From Pedococcus cremeus (GTDB taxonomy: Bacteria > Actinomycetota > Actinomycetes > Actinomycetales > Dermatophilaceae): DNA of 64,000 nucleotides. The position numbers and the translations under genes are program-made. Shown piece by piece: positions 27,997 to 38,517 of this stretch (the first letter of the stretch is position 1; every line of letters starts with the position of its first letter). The notes beneath the pieces were generated by a model. It ran no database searches, was not told the DNA's origin, and worked only from the letters and a program-made list of their open reading frames with translations. The DNA lies in contig NZ_FOHB01000001.1 of the NCBI RefSeq assembly GCF_900111375.1, positions 248,001 through 312,000 on the forward strand. The letters are read 5' to 3'.

Positions 27997-30225
27997 TCAT
28001 CCGCGCTCCAGGAACGCGGCCTGCTCCTCGTCGACCCACTCGCGCACCGCCGCCTGCAGCTCGGGGTGGTCGGCGAGGTCGGGGTCGCGTGCCACGAGGG
28101 CGCTGGCGTCGTCGCGGGCCTGGAGGATGACCTCCTCGTCGCGGACCAGCGAGAGGAACCGGAAGCTGCCCCGTCCCATGCCCCGGCTGGAGCGACCGCC
28201 GCCGCTCTGGCGGGCGCTCAGCACGTCGCCCGTGCCCCGCAGCTCGAGGTCGAGCCGGGCGAGCTCGAAGCCGTCGGTCGTGCCGGCGACGGCGTCGAGC
28301 CGCTCGAGGGCCCCCTCGGCGTCGGTGGCCGTCATGAGCAGGCACAGCCCGGGGTGCTGCCCGCGCCCGACCCGGCCGCGGAGCTGGTGGAGCTGCGAGA
28401 CGCCGAAGCGGTCGGCGTCCATGACCACCATCACGGTCGCGTTCGGCACGTCGACACCCACCTCGATGACGGTCGTCGAGACCAGCACCTCGACCTCACC
28501 GCGGTTGAACGAGGCCATGACCGCGTCCTTGTCCTCCGGCGCCATCCGCCCGTGCAGCACCCCGATGGTGAGCCCCTCGAGGGCGGGGTTCTCGCGCAGC
28601 AGCGCCTCCACGGCATACACGCCGGCCATCGGCCGCGGAGCCGCCTCCTCACCCTCCGCCGCCTCGGCGTCGGCGAGCTCCTCGTCGTCGGGTGAGCCGG
28701 AAGGCGCGGGGCCGTCGTCACCGATCCGCGGGCACACGACGTAGGCCTGGCGCCCGGAGCGCACCTCCTCCGCGATCCGCTCCCAGGTGCGCTGCACCCA
28801 GGCCGGCTTGTCCGCGGGCACGACGTGGGTGGTGATCGGTGAGCGGCCCTTCGGCAGCTCGGTGAGGGTGGAGGTCTCCATGTCGCCGAAGACGGTCATC
28901 GTGACCGTGCGCGGGATCGGGGTGGCCGTCATGACGAGCACGTGCGGCGGCTGGGCTCCCTTGCCGCGCAGGGCGTCGCGCTGCTCGACGCCGAACCGGT
29001 GCTGCTCGTCGACGACGACGAGGGCGAGGTCCTGGAACTGCACGTGCTCCTGGATCAGGGCATGCGTGCCGACGACGATGCCGGCGTCACCGCTGGCGGC
29101 GTCGAGCAGGTTCCGCCGGCGCGCTGGCGCCGACTGGCTGCCCGTCAGCAGCGCGACGCGGGTGCCGATCTCGCTGCCGCCGAGCATGCCGCCCTGGGCG
29201 AGGTCGCCCAGCATCGTGGTGATCGACCGGTGGTGCTGCGCGGCGAGCACCTCGGTCGGGGCGAGCAGCGCGGCCTGTCCCCCGGCGTCGACGGCCGCGA
29301 GCATGGCGCGCAGCGCGATCACCGTCTTGCCCGAGCCGACCTCGCCCTGCAGCAGCCGGTGCATCGGCACGTCGCGGGCCAGCTCCTCCGCGAGGGTCTC
29401 GCCCACCGCTCGCTGGCCGGCGGTGAGCTCGAAGGGCAGCCGGGCGTCGAAGGCGGCGAGCAGGCCGCCCTCCCTCGGGGAGCGCGCCCGGGTGCGCTCG
29501 GCCGCCTGCCGGGCCCGTCGCTGTGCCAGGAGCGTCTGGAAGACGAAGGCCTCCTCGTAGCGCAGGCGGTGGCGGGCCCGCTGCACCTGGGCGAAGTCGG
29601 TCGGCACGTGGATGCCCTTGAGCGCGTCGAGCCGTCCCGGCAGGCCGTGCCGCAGGCGCACCTTCGCGGGCAGCGTCTCGGGCACACCCTCGTCGTCGAG
29701 GTGGTCGAGCACGATGCGCACGCACTCGGCCACCGCCCAGTTCTGCATGCCCTTCACCTGTAGGTAGACCGGGATGGGTCCGCGGTCGGTGCCGTGCGGC
29801 CCCAGGCCGCCCTCCATGAGCTGGTATGCCGGGTGGGCCAGCTGCCATCGCCCCTTGTAGATCCCGACGGTGCCGGCGAAGAGCGCTGTGACCCCCGGCA
29901 GCAGGACGTCGCGGTGCCCGTACGGCCTGAAGAACGCGAGGTCGAGGTCGTTGCTGCCATCCGTGATGGTGGCCTCGAACATCTCCTTGCCGTTGCGCGT
30001 CCGGCGGGTGCCGGAGGTCTTCACCCTCGCGACCACGACGACGTACATGCCGACGTGCAGGTTGGACAGGTCGGCCGAGTGCTCGAGGTAGCGCCGCGGC
30101 CAGAACTCGAGCAGGTCGCCCACCGTGTGCAGGTCTCGGGCGCGCTCGAGCGGCCCGGCGGACCGCGCACCGAGCAGCTTCGAGAGCTTGGTGGACTCGT
30201 CGACCACGCCGGACACCGGGCTCAC
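27997..30225 (-). CDS. recG: ATP-dependent DNA helicase RecG
   Basis: A 742-aa RecG, a branch-migrating helicase for stalled forks and recombination. The N-terminal OB/wedge domain is at about residues 50-180. Helicase motifs include LLQGEVGSGKTVIAL (Walker A), VVDEQHRFGVEQRD (DExH), VMTATPIPRT, and the C-terminal motif HGRMAPEDKD with QLRGRVGRG. Its GTG start overlaps the stop of the DAK2 gene by 4 nt (GTGA). The linker between motifs IV and V carries an Asp/Glu-rich insertion. Confidence 0.96.
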   Translation of the reverse strand: MSPVSGVVDESTKLSKLLGARSAGPLERARDLHTVGDLLEFWPRRYLEHSADLSNLHVGMYVVVVARVKTSGTRRTRNGKEMFEATITDGSNDLDLAFFRPYGHRDVLLPGVTALFAGTVGIYKGRWQLAHPAYQLMEGGLGPHGTDRGPIPVYLQVKGMQNWAVAECVRIVLDHLDDEGVPETLPAKVRLRHGLPGRLDALKGIHVPTDFAQVQRARHRLRYEEAFVFQTLLAQRRARQAAERTRARSPREGGLLAAFDARLPFELTAGQRAVGETLAEELARDVPMHRLLQGEVGSGKTVIALRAMLAAVDAGGQAALLAPTEVLAAQHHRSITTMLGDLAQGGMLGGSEIGTRVALLTGSQSAPARRRNLLDAASGDAGIVVGTHALIQEHVQFQDLALVVVDEQHRFGVEQRDALRGKGAQPPHVLVMTATPIPRTVTMTVFGDMETSTLTELPKGRSPITTHVVPADKPAWVQRTWERIAEEVRSGRQAYVVCPRIGDDGPAPSGSPDDEELADAEAAEGEEAAPRPMAGVYAVEALLRENPALEGLTIGVLHGRMAPEDKDAVMASFNRGEVEVLVSTTVIEVGVDVPNATVMVVMDADRFGVSQLHQLRGRVGRGQHPGLCLLMTATDAEGALERLDAVAGTTDGFELARLDLELRGTGDVLSARQSGGGRSSRGMGRGSFRFLSLVRDEEVILQARDDASALVARDPDLADHPELQAAVREWVDEEQAAFLERG

Positions 30226-31901
30226 TCGACCCCCAGCAGCAGCGGGTAGTGCGGCTGCCCACCGTCGATGAGCGAGACCTCCGCGTCACGGTGGCCGCCC
30301 TCCACCCAGCGGGCGAGGTCGTCGGCGAGGCCGTGCGGGGCGTCCTCGCCGGCCACGATGGTCACGAGCTCGCCGCCGCTGGAGAGCAGCCGGCGCATGA
30401 CCTCACGGGCCACCTCGAGCAGGTCCTGCCCGACCACCGCGACGTCGCCCCCGACGATGCCGAGAACGTCGCCGCGCCGGCACTCACCCGCGCTCGTCAG
30501 CGCGTCCTTGCTGGCGATGGTGACCGCCCCGTGGCGGGTCGCGGAGGCCGAGCTGATCATCTCGGGGAGGTTGCGCTGGGCGGACAGCGTGGGGTCGAAG
30601 ACGGCCATGGCGGCCAGCCCCTGCACGGCGGTGCGCGAGCGCACGACGGCGATGTCGATGCCCTCCTGCTCCCCGGCCGAGGCGGCGGCCTGGGCGGCGA
30701 GCAGGGTGTCGCGGTCGTTGGGCAGCAGGATCACCGAGAGCGCGTGGGCGTCGCGGGCCGCCTCGAGCAGCTGCCCGGCCGACGCCCTGCGGCCCGGCCC
30801 GCTCTCGACGACGTGGGCCCCGGCGTCGGTGAAGACCGCCGCCAGGCCGGGACCGGCGGCGCACGCCACGACCGCCACGTCGCTGGCCGGGCGCCGGCCC
30901 GCCTGGTCGCCGAAGTGGGTGACCCTCACGCGGTAGGGGCGGCCGGCGTGGATGCCCGCCTCGATCGCGGCCCCGGCGTCGTCGACGTGGACGTGCACGT
31001 TCCACAGGTCGGGGCCGCCCACGACGAGGAGCGAGTCGCCGAGGGCGTCGAGGGTGTGCTTCAGCGTCTCGATGCGGTCCTCGTCGCTGTCCGCGAGGAG
31101 GTACATCACCTCGTAGGCCGGGCCACCGGCCCCACCGAGGGTCTCGCCCCGCGCCGTGGCGCCCTCGCCCTCGGTCGGTTGCACGACCGCGCCATGGGCT
31201 GCCCAGTCGGGACGGCGGCGCAGCGACGACTCGTCACCGAACGCGACGGCTCCCGTCGGCAGCGCCGGACCGTCCTCGTGGGCCACCCGGGCGAGCGCCT
31301 CGAGCAACAGGACGTAGCCGGCCCCACCGGCGTCGACCACCCCCGCGGCCTCGAGCACCGGGAGCTGTGCAGGCGTCAGGGCGAGCGCCTCCGAGGCCCC
31401 CCGCAGGGCCGCCTCGGTGACCTCACCGAGGCCGGTGAGGCCCGCTGCGGCCTCGGCGGCGGCCCGCGACACCGACAGGATGGTGCCCTCGACCGGGTGC
31501 GTGACCGCCTTCCACGCGCGCTCGCTGGCGCGGGCCAGCGCCTCGGCGACGAGCACGCCGTCGGCGGACTCGGCGCCGCTCTCGGCGACGGCCTCGGCGA
31601 AGCCGCGCACGAGCTGGCTCAGGATGACCCCCGAGTTGCCCCGCGCCGTGAGCAGCATGGCCTCGCCGAGGGAGGTGCACTCCTGCTCGAGGGTGGCCTC
31701 TCCGAGGATGCCGCGCTGCTCCTGCCGGGAGCGCACGGCGTCGAGGGCGGCGTCGAAGGTGAGGTAGAGGTTGGTGCCGGTGTCGCCGTCGGGCACGGGG
31801 AAGACGTTGAGCGCGTCGATCTCCGCGCGACGGGCCGCGAACGCCGCTCGGGCCACGACCGCCCAGCGGCGGACGTCGGCGGCGGTGAGGCGTTCCAGCA
31901 C
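30222..31901 (-). CDS. DAK2 domain protein (FakA-like fatty-acid/dihydroxyacetone kinase family)
   Basis: A 559-aa protein with an N-terminal DhaL/DAK2 ATP-binding domain (VFPVPDGDTGTNLYLTFDAA, TARGNSGVILSQLVRG), a middle DegV-like region (YEVMYLLADSDEDRIETLKH) and a C-terminal FakA-like domain. FakA phosphorylates FakB-bound fatty acids in Gram-positives. No FakB gene is visible in the window, so the function is inferred from architecture. It is translationally coupled to recG and divergent from rpmB. Confidence 0.85.
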   Translation of the reverse strand: MLERLTAADVRRWAVVARAAFAARRAEIDALNVFPVPDGDTGTNLYLTFDAALDAVRSRQEQRGILGEATLEQECTSLGEAMLLTARGNSGVILSQLVRGFAEAVAESGAESADGVLVAEALARASERAWKAVTHPVEGTILSVSRAAAEAAAGLTGLGEVTEAALRGASEALALTPAQLPVLEAAGVVDAGGAGYVLLLEALARVAHEDGPALPTGAVAFGDESSLRRRPDWAAHGAVVQPTEGEGATARGETLGGAGGPAYEVMYLLADSDEDRIETLKHTLDALGDSLLVVGGPDLWNVHVHVDDAGAAIEAGIHAGRPYRVRVTHFGDQAGRRPASDVAVVACAAGPGLAAVFTDAGAHVVESGPGRRASAGQLLEAARDAHALSVILLPNDRDTLLAAQAAASAGEQEGIDIAVVRSRTAVQGLAAMAVFDPTLSAQRNLPEMISSASATRHGAVTIASKDALTSAGECRRGDVLGIVGGDVAVVGQDLLEVAREVMRRLLSSGGELVTIVAGEDAPHGLADDLARWVEGGHRDAEVSLIDGGQPHYPLLLGVE

Positions 31902-32065
31902 GGTGGCAGGCTAGTGCCTGACCCCGTCAGGGCCGTGGGCATTGCCGCCGTTTTGGTCGAGGCGCCCGCTCTCGGCTACTCTTGACCGGTTCCCATGGGC
32001 TGCCCTCATTCGAGGCTGCCCGGGATCCCACCGAGTTTGTTCGTATCGAAATCAGGAGATCACCC

Positions 32066-32260
32066 GTGGCTGCCAACTGCGACGTCTGCGGCAAGGGACC
32101 GGGCTTCGGTCACAACATCTCGCACTCGCACCGCCGCACCAAGCGTCGCTGGAACCCCAACATCCAGCGCGTGAAGGCTCTGGTGGGCGACGCGGGTGTG
32201 ACCCCGAAGCGTCTCAACGTCTGCACCTCGTGCCTCAAGGCCGGCAAGGTCAAGCGCTGA
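32066..32260 (+). CDS. rpmB: 50S ribosomal protein L28
   Basis: A 64-aa L28 starting [20 protein letters not shown]. It has the cysteine-bearing zinc form (C-D-V-C and C-T-S-C pairs) and the conserved [14 protein letters not shown]. The GTG at 32066 follows AGGAG at 10 nt. The frame is open upstream but not conserved. Confidence 0.96.
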   Translation: MAANCDVCGKGPGFGHNISHSHRRTKRRWNPNIQRVKALVGDAGVTPKRLNVCTSCLKAGKVKR

Positions 32261-32282
32261 CCAGCCGACCCGCACACCGCTG

Positions 32283-32314
32283 AAGGCCGGTCTCCCCTCG
32301 GGGAGACCGGCCTT
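32283..32314 (+). terminator. rpmB terminator
   Basis: A near-perfect hairpin aaggccggtctccc / gggagaccggcctt with a 4-nt loop, followed by ttcg, lies 22 nt after the rpmB stop. Confidence 0.85.
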
Positions 32315-32369
32315 TCGCATGTCCCTGCTTCCGCATGTCCCTGCTCCCAGGTCCCTGGTTGCTCGCAGG

Positions 32370-33341
32370 TCACTGGTGGAAGTGGTCCCATCCCCGCGGC
32401 TGCTGGGGCTCCCCGTCGATGGTGACCCCCGAACCGGGCGCCACGGCGCCGAGCACCTGCCAGCCCGCGGGCACCGACCCGGCCGGGAAGGTGGCGAGCA
32501 GGCTGTGCTCCTCGCCGCCGCTCAGTACGCACTCGCGCGCGGCGGCGTCGCCGACCGCCGGCACCAGCGCCTCGACGTGCGGGCGCAGGGCGGCACCCGA
32601 GAGGGCGACGCACACACCGCTGGCCCGCGCGACGCGGTCGGCGTCGCGCAGGAGCCCGTCCGAGATGTCGATCATGGCGGTCGCCCCCACGGCCGCTGCC
32701 TGGACTCCCGCGGCCAGGGGCGCGGTCGGCCGCCGGTGGTGGTCGAGGCACTGCTGCTGTATGCCGCTCGGCGGGCCGACGGCGTCACCGCCCCGCTGCA
32801 GCAGGGCCAGGCCTGCGCCCGAGCGCCCGAGGGTGCCGCGCACGGCGACCGTGTCGCCGACGTGGGCGCCGTTGCGCAGCACGGGCTGGCGCCCGGCGAG
32901 GTCGCCCAGCGCGGTGATCGAGACGACCAGCACCTCGGCCGGGGCCGACGACAGGTCTCCCCCGGCGACGGCCACGCCCGCCCGGGCTGCGCCCTCGCCG
33001 ATGCTGCGGGCGAGGTCGCGGGCCCAGGCCACCGGGGTGGCGGGGTCGGCCATCAGCGTCACCAGCACCGCGGTCGGGGTGCCGCCCATGGCCGCCACGT
33101 CGGCGAGGTTCTGGGTGAGGAGCTTGGCGCCCACATCGGCGGCGCTCGACCACTCGTCGAGCCAGTCGCGGCCTCGGACCATCGAGTCGGTCGTGGCCAC
33201 CACCCGACCCGAGGTCGCGAGCACGGCGGCATCGTCGCCGGGCCCGACCAGCAGGCCGGGCTGGAGGGTGAAGAAGGGGAAGATCGAGCGCAGCAGGCCC
33301 TCCTCCGACACCTCACCGAGGGTCTGGGCCTCTGTGACCAT
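32370..33341 (-). CDS. thiL: Thiamine-monophosphate kinase
   Basis: A 323-aa ThiL (AIR synthase superfamily), making thiamine pyrophosphate from TMP. LLVGPGDDAAVLATSGRVV and TTDSMVRGRDWLDEW form the nucleotide/metal site, followed by NLADVAAMGG, VAVAGGDLSSAP and IDISDGLLRDADRVA. The ATG at 33341 has AAGG 7 nt upstream; a GTG one codon earlier is possible. It is divergent from the RAM-domain gene. Confidence 0.94.
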   Translation of the reverse strand: MVTEAQTLGEVSEEGLLRSIFPFFTLQPGLLVGPGDDAAVLATSGRVVATTDSMVRGRDWLDEWSSAADVGAKLLTQNLADVAAMGGTPTAVLVTLMADPATPVAWARDLARSIGEGAARAGVAVAGGDLSSAPAEVLVVSITALGDLAGRQPVLRNGAHVGDTVAVRGTLGRSGAGLALLQRGGDAVGPPSGIQQQCLDHHRRPTAPLAAGVQAAAVGATAMIDISDGLLRDADRVARASGVCVALSGAALRPHVEALVPAVGDAAARECVLSGGEEHSLLATFPAGSVPAGWQVLGAVAPGSGVTIDGEPQQPRGWDHFHQ

Positions 33342-33478
33342 CACTTCACCTTCCTTGGGGAGACGGGCGGTCCACCGAGACGGTAGCGTCTGGCGTGGCC
33401 GGGCCCCCGCCCGGCTGGTTCCCCGTGGGACCTGCTCGTCGAGGGCCCACGTCCAACCCGACTGCAGTGAGGTGTCCC

Positions 33479-33715
33479 GTGGTGGTGCAGGCCTACATCC
33501 TGATCCAGACCGAAGTCGGCAAGGCGGCGACCGTCGCCGAGTCCATCGCCGGCATCCAAGGTGTGGTCCTGGCCGAGGACGTCACCGGCCCCTACGACGT
33601 GATCGCCCGCGTCGAGGCCAACACGGTCGACGAGCTGGGCAAGCTCGTGATCGCCAAGATCCAGGACGTCTCGGGCATCACCCGCACCCTGACCTGCACG
33701 GTCGTCCACGTCTGA
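33479..33715 (+). CDS. Stand-alone Lrp/AsnC ligand-binding (RAM) domain protein
   Basis: A 78-aa protein VVVQAYILIQTEVGKAATVA continuing to the conserved GPYDVIARVEANTVDELGKL and a C-terminal T-R-T-L-T-C-T-V-V. This is the effector domain of Lrp/AsnC regulators with no DNA-binding helix-turn-helix. Such stand-alone RAM proteins form oligomers and can bind amino acids. GTG 33479 is the first of three tandem GTGs; GAGG lies about 6 nt upstream. It precedes the DUF3515 gene. Confidence 0.87.
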   Translation: MVVQAYILIQTEVGKAATVAESIAGIQGVVLAEDVTGPYDVIARVEANTVDELGKLVIAKIQDVSGITRTLTCTVVHV

Positions 33716-33777
33716 GCGCACTCCTGGGTGCCCAGCGCGCACCGCGGCCGCGTGCCGCGCGTGCCCCACGTCCCACG

Positions 33778-33810
33778 GCCACCGGTCGCTTCCTCGGAGC
33801 GGCCGGTGGC
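33778..33810 (+). terminator. Hairpin between the RAM gene and DUF3515 gene
   Basis: Arms gccaccggtcgc and gcggccggtggc (one mismatch) with a 9-nt loop lie about 60 nt after the RAM-domain stop. It is a probable terminator or partial terminator. Confidence 0.5.
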
Positions 33811-33831
33811 TTCGTTCGTCCTGCCCGCGCC

Positions 33832-34263
33832 GTGGCGCTGCTCGCCGGGCTGGGCGTGGTCCTGCTGACCGGCTGCTCCTCGGCCGTCGAGGTGACGGCG
33901 CCACCGCAGGCCGGGTCGCCCGCCTGCACCGCGGCCGCCAGCCACTGGCCGACGACGGTGTCGGGCCAGGACAGGGTGGAGACCACGGCCGGCAGCGACG
34001 CCGTGGCGGCGTGGGGCGACCCGCCCGTCATCGCCCGCTGCGGCCTGAGCGCCCTCGCCCCGACCACCGAGCAGTGCCTCGACGTCAACGGGGTCGACTG
34101 GGTGGTCCGCAAGGCCAGTGACGGTGCGGTGTTCACGACGTTCGGGCGCGACCCGGCCATCGAGGTCCTGGTGCCCAACGCCTACGCGCCGGAGCCGTTG
34201 CTGCTGCCCGCGTTCGGGGCCGCGGCCAAGGCGCTGCCCGCCAACGGCCACAGCTGCAAGTGA
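33832..34263 (+). CDS. DUF3515-family lipoprotein
   Basis: About 143 aa. The lipobox LLTGC lies inside a hydrophobic segment (VALLAGLGVVLLTGCSS). The following domain has C-T-A-A-A-S-H-W-P, W-G-D-P-P-V-I-A-R-C-G and V-D-W-V-V, the DUF3515 pattern seen between an AsnC-like gene and ddl in actinobacteria. The start is uncertain. GTG 33832 is the only standard start near the signal, but it gives no positive N-region; an upstream Arg-rich stretch without ATG/GTG/TTG would fit a signal peptide better. Confidence 0.65.
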   Translation: MALLAGLGVVLLTGCSSAVEVTAPPQAGSPACTAAASHWPTTVSGQDRVETTAGSDAVAAWGDPPVIARCGLSALAPTTEQCLDVNGVDWVVRKASDGAVFTTFGRDPAIEVLVPNAYAPEPLLLPAFGAAAKALPANGHSCK

Positions 34264-34296
34264 CCCGGTCAGGTCGTCAGCGACCGGGTCGAGGCG

Positions 34297-35430
<1,134 letters not shown>

Positions 35431-35489
35431 CGCCCGAGAGCGTAGCGCCCACACTCCGGTGCGCCCGACCCGGCGCGCGCTGCCTCTCC

Positions 35490-35495
35490 TACTCT
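35490..35495 (+). promoter_or_regulatory. -10 element for a leaderless PLP-lyase transcript
   Basis: TACTCT lies 6 nt before the GTG start of the Cys/Met metabolism gene. This TANNNT placement predicts a transcript beginning at the start codon, the common actinobacterial leaderless arrangement. No Shine-Dalgarno is visible. Confidence 0.5.
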
Positions 35496-35501
35496 GGCCC
35501 G

Positions 35502-36599
35502 GTGACCGCCAACCACTCGTCCGGGCCGGCAGCCGAGCAGCTCGCCGCCGCCACCCGCCTCGTCGCCCTCGGCCGCCAGGAGCGCCGGCCGGGCGCGGGC
35601 GTCAACGCCCCGCTGGAGCTCTCCTCCACCTACATCGCCGACGGCCCGGTCAACTACGCCCGCGGCGGCAACCCCACCTGGTCGGCCTTCGAGGAGGCGC
35701 TCGGCTCCCTCGAGGGCGGCGAGGCGCTGGTCTTCGGCTCCGGCATGGCCGCGGTGGCCGCTGCAGTCGGCCTCGTGCCGCACGGCGGCACCGTGGTCGT
35801 GCCCGCCCACGCCTACAACGGCACGACGGCGCTGCTCGACGAGCTCGCCGGGAGCGGCGCCGTGGTGGTGCGACGCCTGTATGCCGACGAGGTCGGGGCG
35901 GTGGGCGAGCTCCTGGACGGTGCCGCGATGCTGTGGGTCGAGTCGCCGACCAACCCGATGCTCGAGGTCTTCGACGTCGAGGCGCTGTGTGCCGCGGCCC
36001 GCGAGCGCGGCGTGCTCACGGTGTGCGACAACACCTTCGCCACCCCTCTCGTGCAGCAGCCGCTCTCTCTCGGCGCCGACGTGGTGCTGCACTCGGTGAC
36101 GAAGTACCTCGCCGGGCACTCCGACGTGATCCTCGGCGCGCTGGTGACGGCACCGACCGAGTCGGGCAGAGCCCTGCACGCGCGGCTGTCGCGGTACCGG
36201 TTGCTGCACGGGGCGATCGCGGGCCCGATGGAGACCTGGCTCGCCCTGCGCGGCCTGCGCACCCTGCACCTGCGGGTCGAGCGCGCCACGGCCAACGCGC
36301 GCGAGCTGGCGGCCCGGCTGGACGGCCACCCGAGCCTGGACCGGGTGCGCTATCCCGGCTTCGGGGCGATTCTCGGCATCGAGGTGAGCGGCGGTGCGGA
36401 GGCGGCCGAACGCGTGGCCTCGGCCACCGCGCTCTGGACCCACTCGACCAGCCTCGGCGGCGTCGAGTCGCAGGTGGAGCGGCGCCGCCGCCACGCCGGG
36501 GAGCCCGACACCGTGCCGGAGGGGCTGCTCCGCCTCTCGGTCGGCGTCGAGGACGTCGAGGACCTCTGGCGTGACCTCGACCAGGCCCTGCGGGGCTGA
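35502..36599 (+). CDS. Cys/Met metabolism PLP-dependent lyase (cystathionine gamma-lyase/synthase type)
   Basis: A 365-aa fold-type I PLP enzyme. YARGGNPTWSAFEEALGSLE and ALVFGSGMAAVAA form the cofactor site, VESPTNPMLEVFDV the Asp region, and HSVTKYLAGHSDVILGA holds the PLP-binding Lys. The C-terminal HSTSLGGVESQVERR is typical of gamma-lyases and synthases of trans-sulfuration. Exact specificity cannot be fixed. It is inserted between ddl and gpsA and transcribed opposite to both. Confidence 0.88.
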   Translation: MTANHSSGPAAEQLAAATRLVALGRQERRPGAGVNAPLELSSTYIADGPVNYARGGNPTWSAFEEALGSLEGGEALVFGSGMAAVAAAVGLVPHGGTVVVPAHAYNGTTALLDELAGSGAVVVRRLYADEVGAVGELLDGAAMLWVESPTNPMLEVFDVEALCAAARERGVLTVCDNTFATPLVQQPLSLGADVVLHSVTKYLAGHSDVILGALVTAPTESGRALHARLSRYRLLHGAIAGPMETWLALRGLRTLHLRVERATANARELAARLDGHPSLDRVRYPGFGAILGIEVSGGAEAAERVASATALWTHSTSLGGVESQVERRRRHAGEPDTVPEGLLRLSVGVEDVEDLWRDLDQALRG

Positions 36600-36670
36600 G
36601 CGACCCAGCCTGACGGCTGCTGTCGTGGCGGAACGGGTCGACATGCCGCCGGCGGCGCGCCGGACCGGCG

Positions 36671-37669
36671 CTACTCGAGCTCGTGCTTGCGGGCCCGCGA
36701 CAGCAGTGACTCCACGACCTGCTGGGGCGTGCGGCCCTCGTGCACGACGGCGGCGACCTGCTCGATGATCGGCACGTAGACGTCGTGCTCGCGGGCCAGC
36801 TGGAGGATCGAGTCGCAGGACTTCACGCCCTCGGCGGTCTGCTTCGTGACCGCTTCGACCTCCTTGACGGCCATGCCGTGCCCGAGGTTGACCCCGAAGG
36901 TGCGGTTGCGCGACAGCGGTGAGGAGCAGGTGGCCACGAGGTCGCCGACCCCGGCCAGGCCCGCGAAGGTGGCCGGGTCGCCGCCGAGCGCGACGCCGAG
37001 CCGGGTGGTCTCCGCCAGCCCGCGGGTGATGAGCGAGGCCTTGGAGTTGTCGCCCATGCCCATGCCCTCGGCCATGCCGACCGCGAGCGCCACGACGTTC
37101 TTCACGGCGCCACCGATCTCGCAGCCGACGACGTCGGTGAGGGTGTAGGGCCGGAAGTAGGTGGACCAGCAGGCGTCCGCGACCCGCTCCGCCGTGGCGT
37201 GGTCGGTGCAGGCCACGACGCTGGCGGCCGGTTGCTTGAGCGCGATCTCCCCGGCGAGGTTCGGGCCGGAGACCACGACGATGCGCTCGGACTCGACGCC
37301 GCCGACTTCCGCGATCACCTCGCTCATCCGCTTGGTGGTGCCGAGCTCGACGCCCTTCATCAAGGAGACGACGGCGGCATCACGCGGGAGGTGGTGCGCC
37401 CAGCGCTCGAGGTTGTGCCGCAACGTCTGCGACGGCACCGCCAGCACGACGATGTCGGCGCCCTCGGCGGCCTCCGCGGGGTCGGTGGTCGCCCTGATGC
37501 CCTCGGGAAGGCGGATCCCGGGCAGGTAGTCCTCGTTGCTGCCGGCGTTGATCTGGTCGACCAGCTCGGGCCGCCGGCCCCACATGCGCACCGACGTGCC
37601 GCTGTCGGCGAGCACGGCGGAGAACGCCGTGCCCCAGCTGCCCGTGCCGAACACCGCAGCAGTGGTCAC
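36671..37669 (-). CDS. gpsA: Glycerol-3-phosphate dehydrogenase [NAD(P)+]
   Basis: A 332-aa GpsA supplying sn-glycerol-3-phosphate for phospholipids. VFGTGSWGTAFSAVLADSGT holds the NAD motif, VSGPNLAGEIA and EIGGAVKNVVALAVG the catalytic Lys, and S-R-N-R-T-F-G-V-N-L-G a C-terminal motif. The GTG start overlaps the plsC stop by 4 nt (GTGA), so the two phospholipid genes are coupled. Confidence 0.96.
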   Translation of the reverse strand: MTTAAVFGTGSWGTAFSAVLADSGTSVRMWGRRPELVDQINAGSNEDYLPGIRLPEGIRATTDPAEAAEGADIVVLAVPSQTLRHNLERWAHHLPRDAAVVSLMKGVELGTTKRMSEVIAEVGGVESERIVVVSGPNLAGEIALKQPAASVVACTDHATAERVADACWSTYFRPYTLTDVVGCEIGGAVKNVVALAVGMAEGMGMGDNSKASLITRGLAETTRLGVALGGDPATFAGLAGVGDLVATCSSPLSRNRTFGVNLGHGMAVKEVEAVTKQTAEGVKSCDSILQLAREHDVYVPIIEQVAAVVHEGRTPQQVVESLLSRARKHELE

Positions 37670-38424
37670 GGACGGCCCCCCTTCTTGCGGAAGTTGCCGG
37701 TGGGCGGCAGGCCCAGGGCGCGGGCGTCGAACCGCACCGCCGGGGCCTGCTCGCCACGCAGCTGCTCGAGCTGGGTGGTGATGGCGGCCATGATCCGCGC
37801 CGTCGCCTCGCGGAGGACCTCGGCGTCCTGCGGCCGGTCGTAGAGGTCGGACAGGTCCACCGGCGGGCCGGCGAGCACGTGGATGGTCTTGCGCGGCAAC
37901 AGGTGCGGCCTCTTGGAGTAGGGCGCCAGGATCTCCTGGGGGCCCCACTGCGCGACCGGCACCACGGGACACCGGGTGGCCAGCGCGATCCGTGCGGCTC
38001 CGGTCTTCCCGACCATGGGCCACAGGCCCGGGTCGCGGGTCAGCGTCGCCTCGGGGTAGACGCCGACGCACTTGCCCTCCTCGACCGCGGCCACGGCGGC
38101 GCGGTAGGCGTCGACGGCCCGACCGGTGTTGCGGTAGACCGGGATCTGCTGGGCGCCACGCACGATCGCGCCCACCACCGGCACCCGGAAGACCGACTCC
38201 TTGCCGAGGAAGTAGGCGGGCCGGCCGTTGTCGAGCATGAAGTGCGCGAAGGTCAGCGGGTCGACGTGCGAGATGTGGTTGGGCGTCACGACGAAGCCAC
38301 CCGACGTCGGGAGGTGCTCGGCACCCCGCCAGTCCCGCTTGGTGAGGGCCATCAGCAGCGGCCTGAGGATCCACACGGCCAGTCGGTACGCGAAAGGCAG
38401 GGGACGTCTGCCGCTTGGGGTCAC
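37666..38424 (-). CDS. plsC: 1-acyl-sn-glycerol-3-phosphate acyltransferase (PlsC-like)
   Basis: A 252-aa acyltransferase. The H-x4-D motif is in TPNHISHVDPLTFAHFMLDN, substrate motif VGVYPEATLTRDPGLWPMVG replaces the usual E-G-T, and CPVVPVAQWGPQEIL is motif IV. It acylates lysophosphatidate. Two tandem GTG codons (38427, 38424) follow GGAG; the second has the better spacing. Coupled to gpsA. Confidence 0.92.
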   Translation of the reverse strand: MTPSGRRPLPFAYRLAVWILRPLLMALTKRDWRGAEHLPTSGGFVVTPNHISHVDPLTFAHFMLDNGRPAYFLGKESVFRVPVVGAIVRGAQQIPVYRNTGRAVDAYRAAVAAVEEGKCVGVYPEATLTRDPGLWPMVGKTGAARIALATRCPVVPVAQWGPQEILAPYSKRPHLLPRKTIHVLAGPPVDLSDLYDRPQDAEVLREATARIMAAITTQLEQLRGEQAPAVRFDARALGLPPTGNFRKKGGRP

Positions 38425-38517
38425 CACTACTCCACTCTTGACGGGGTCGAGACTGCATCTTCGCGGGTGGCAGGGCCGGTGTCGAGCGACCTGCGGGTGC
38501 TTGCGACGATCGTGTCG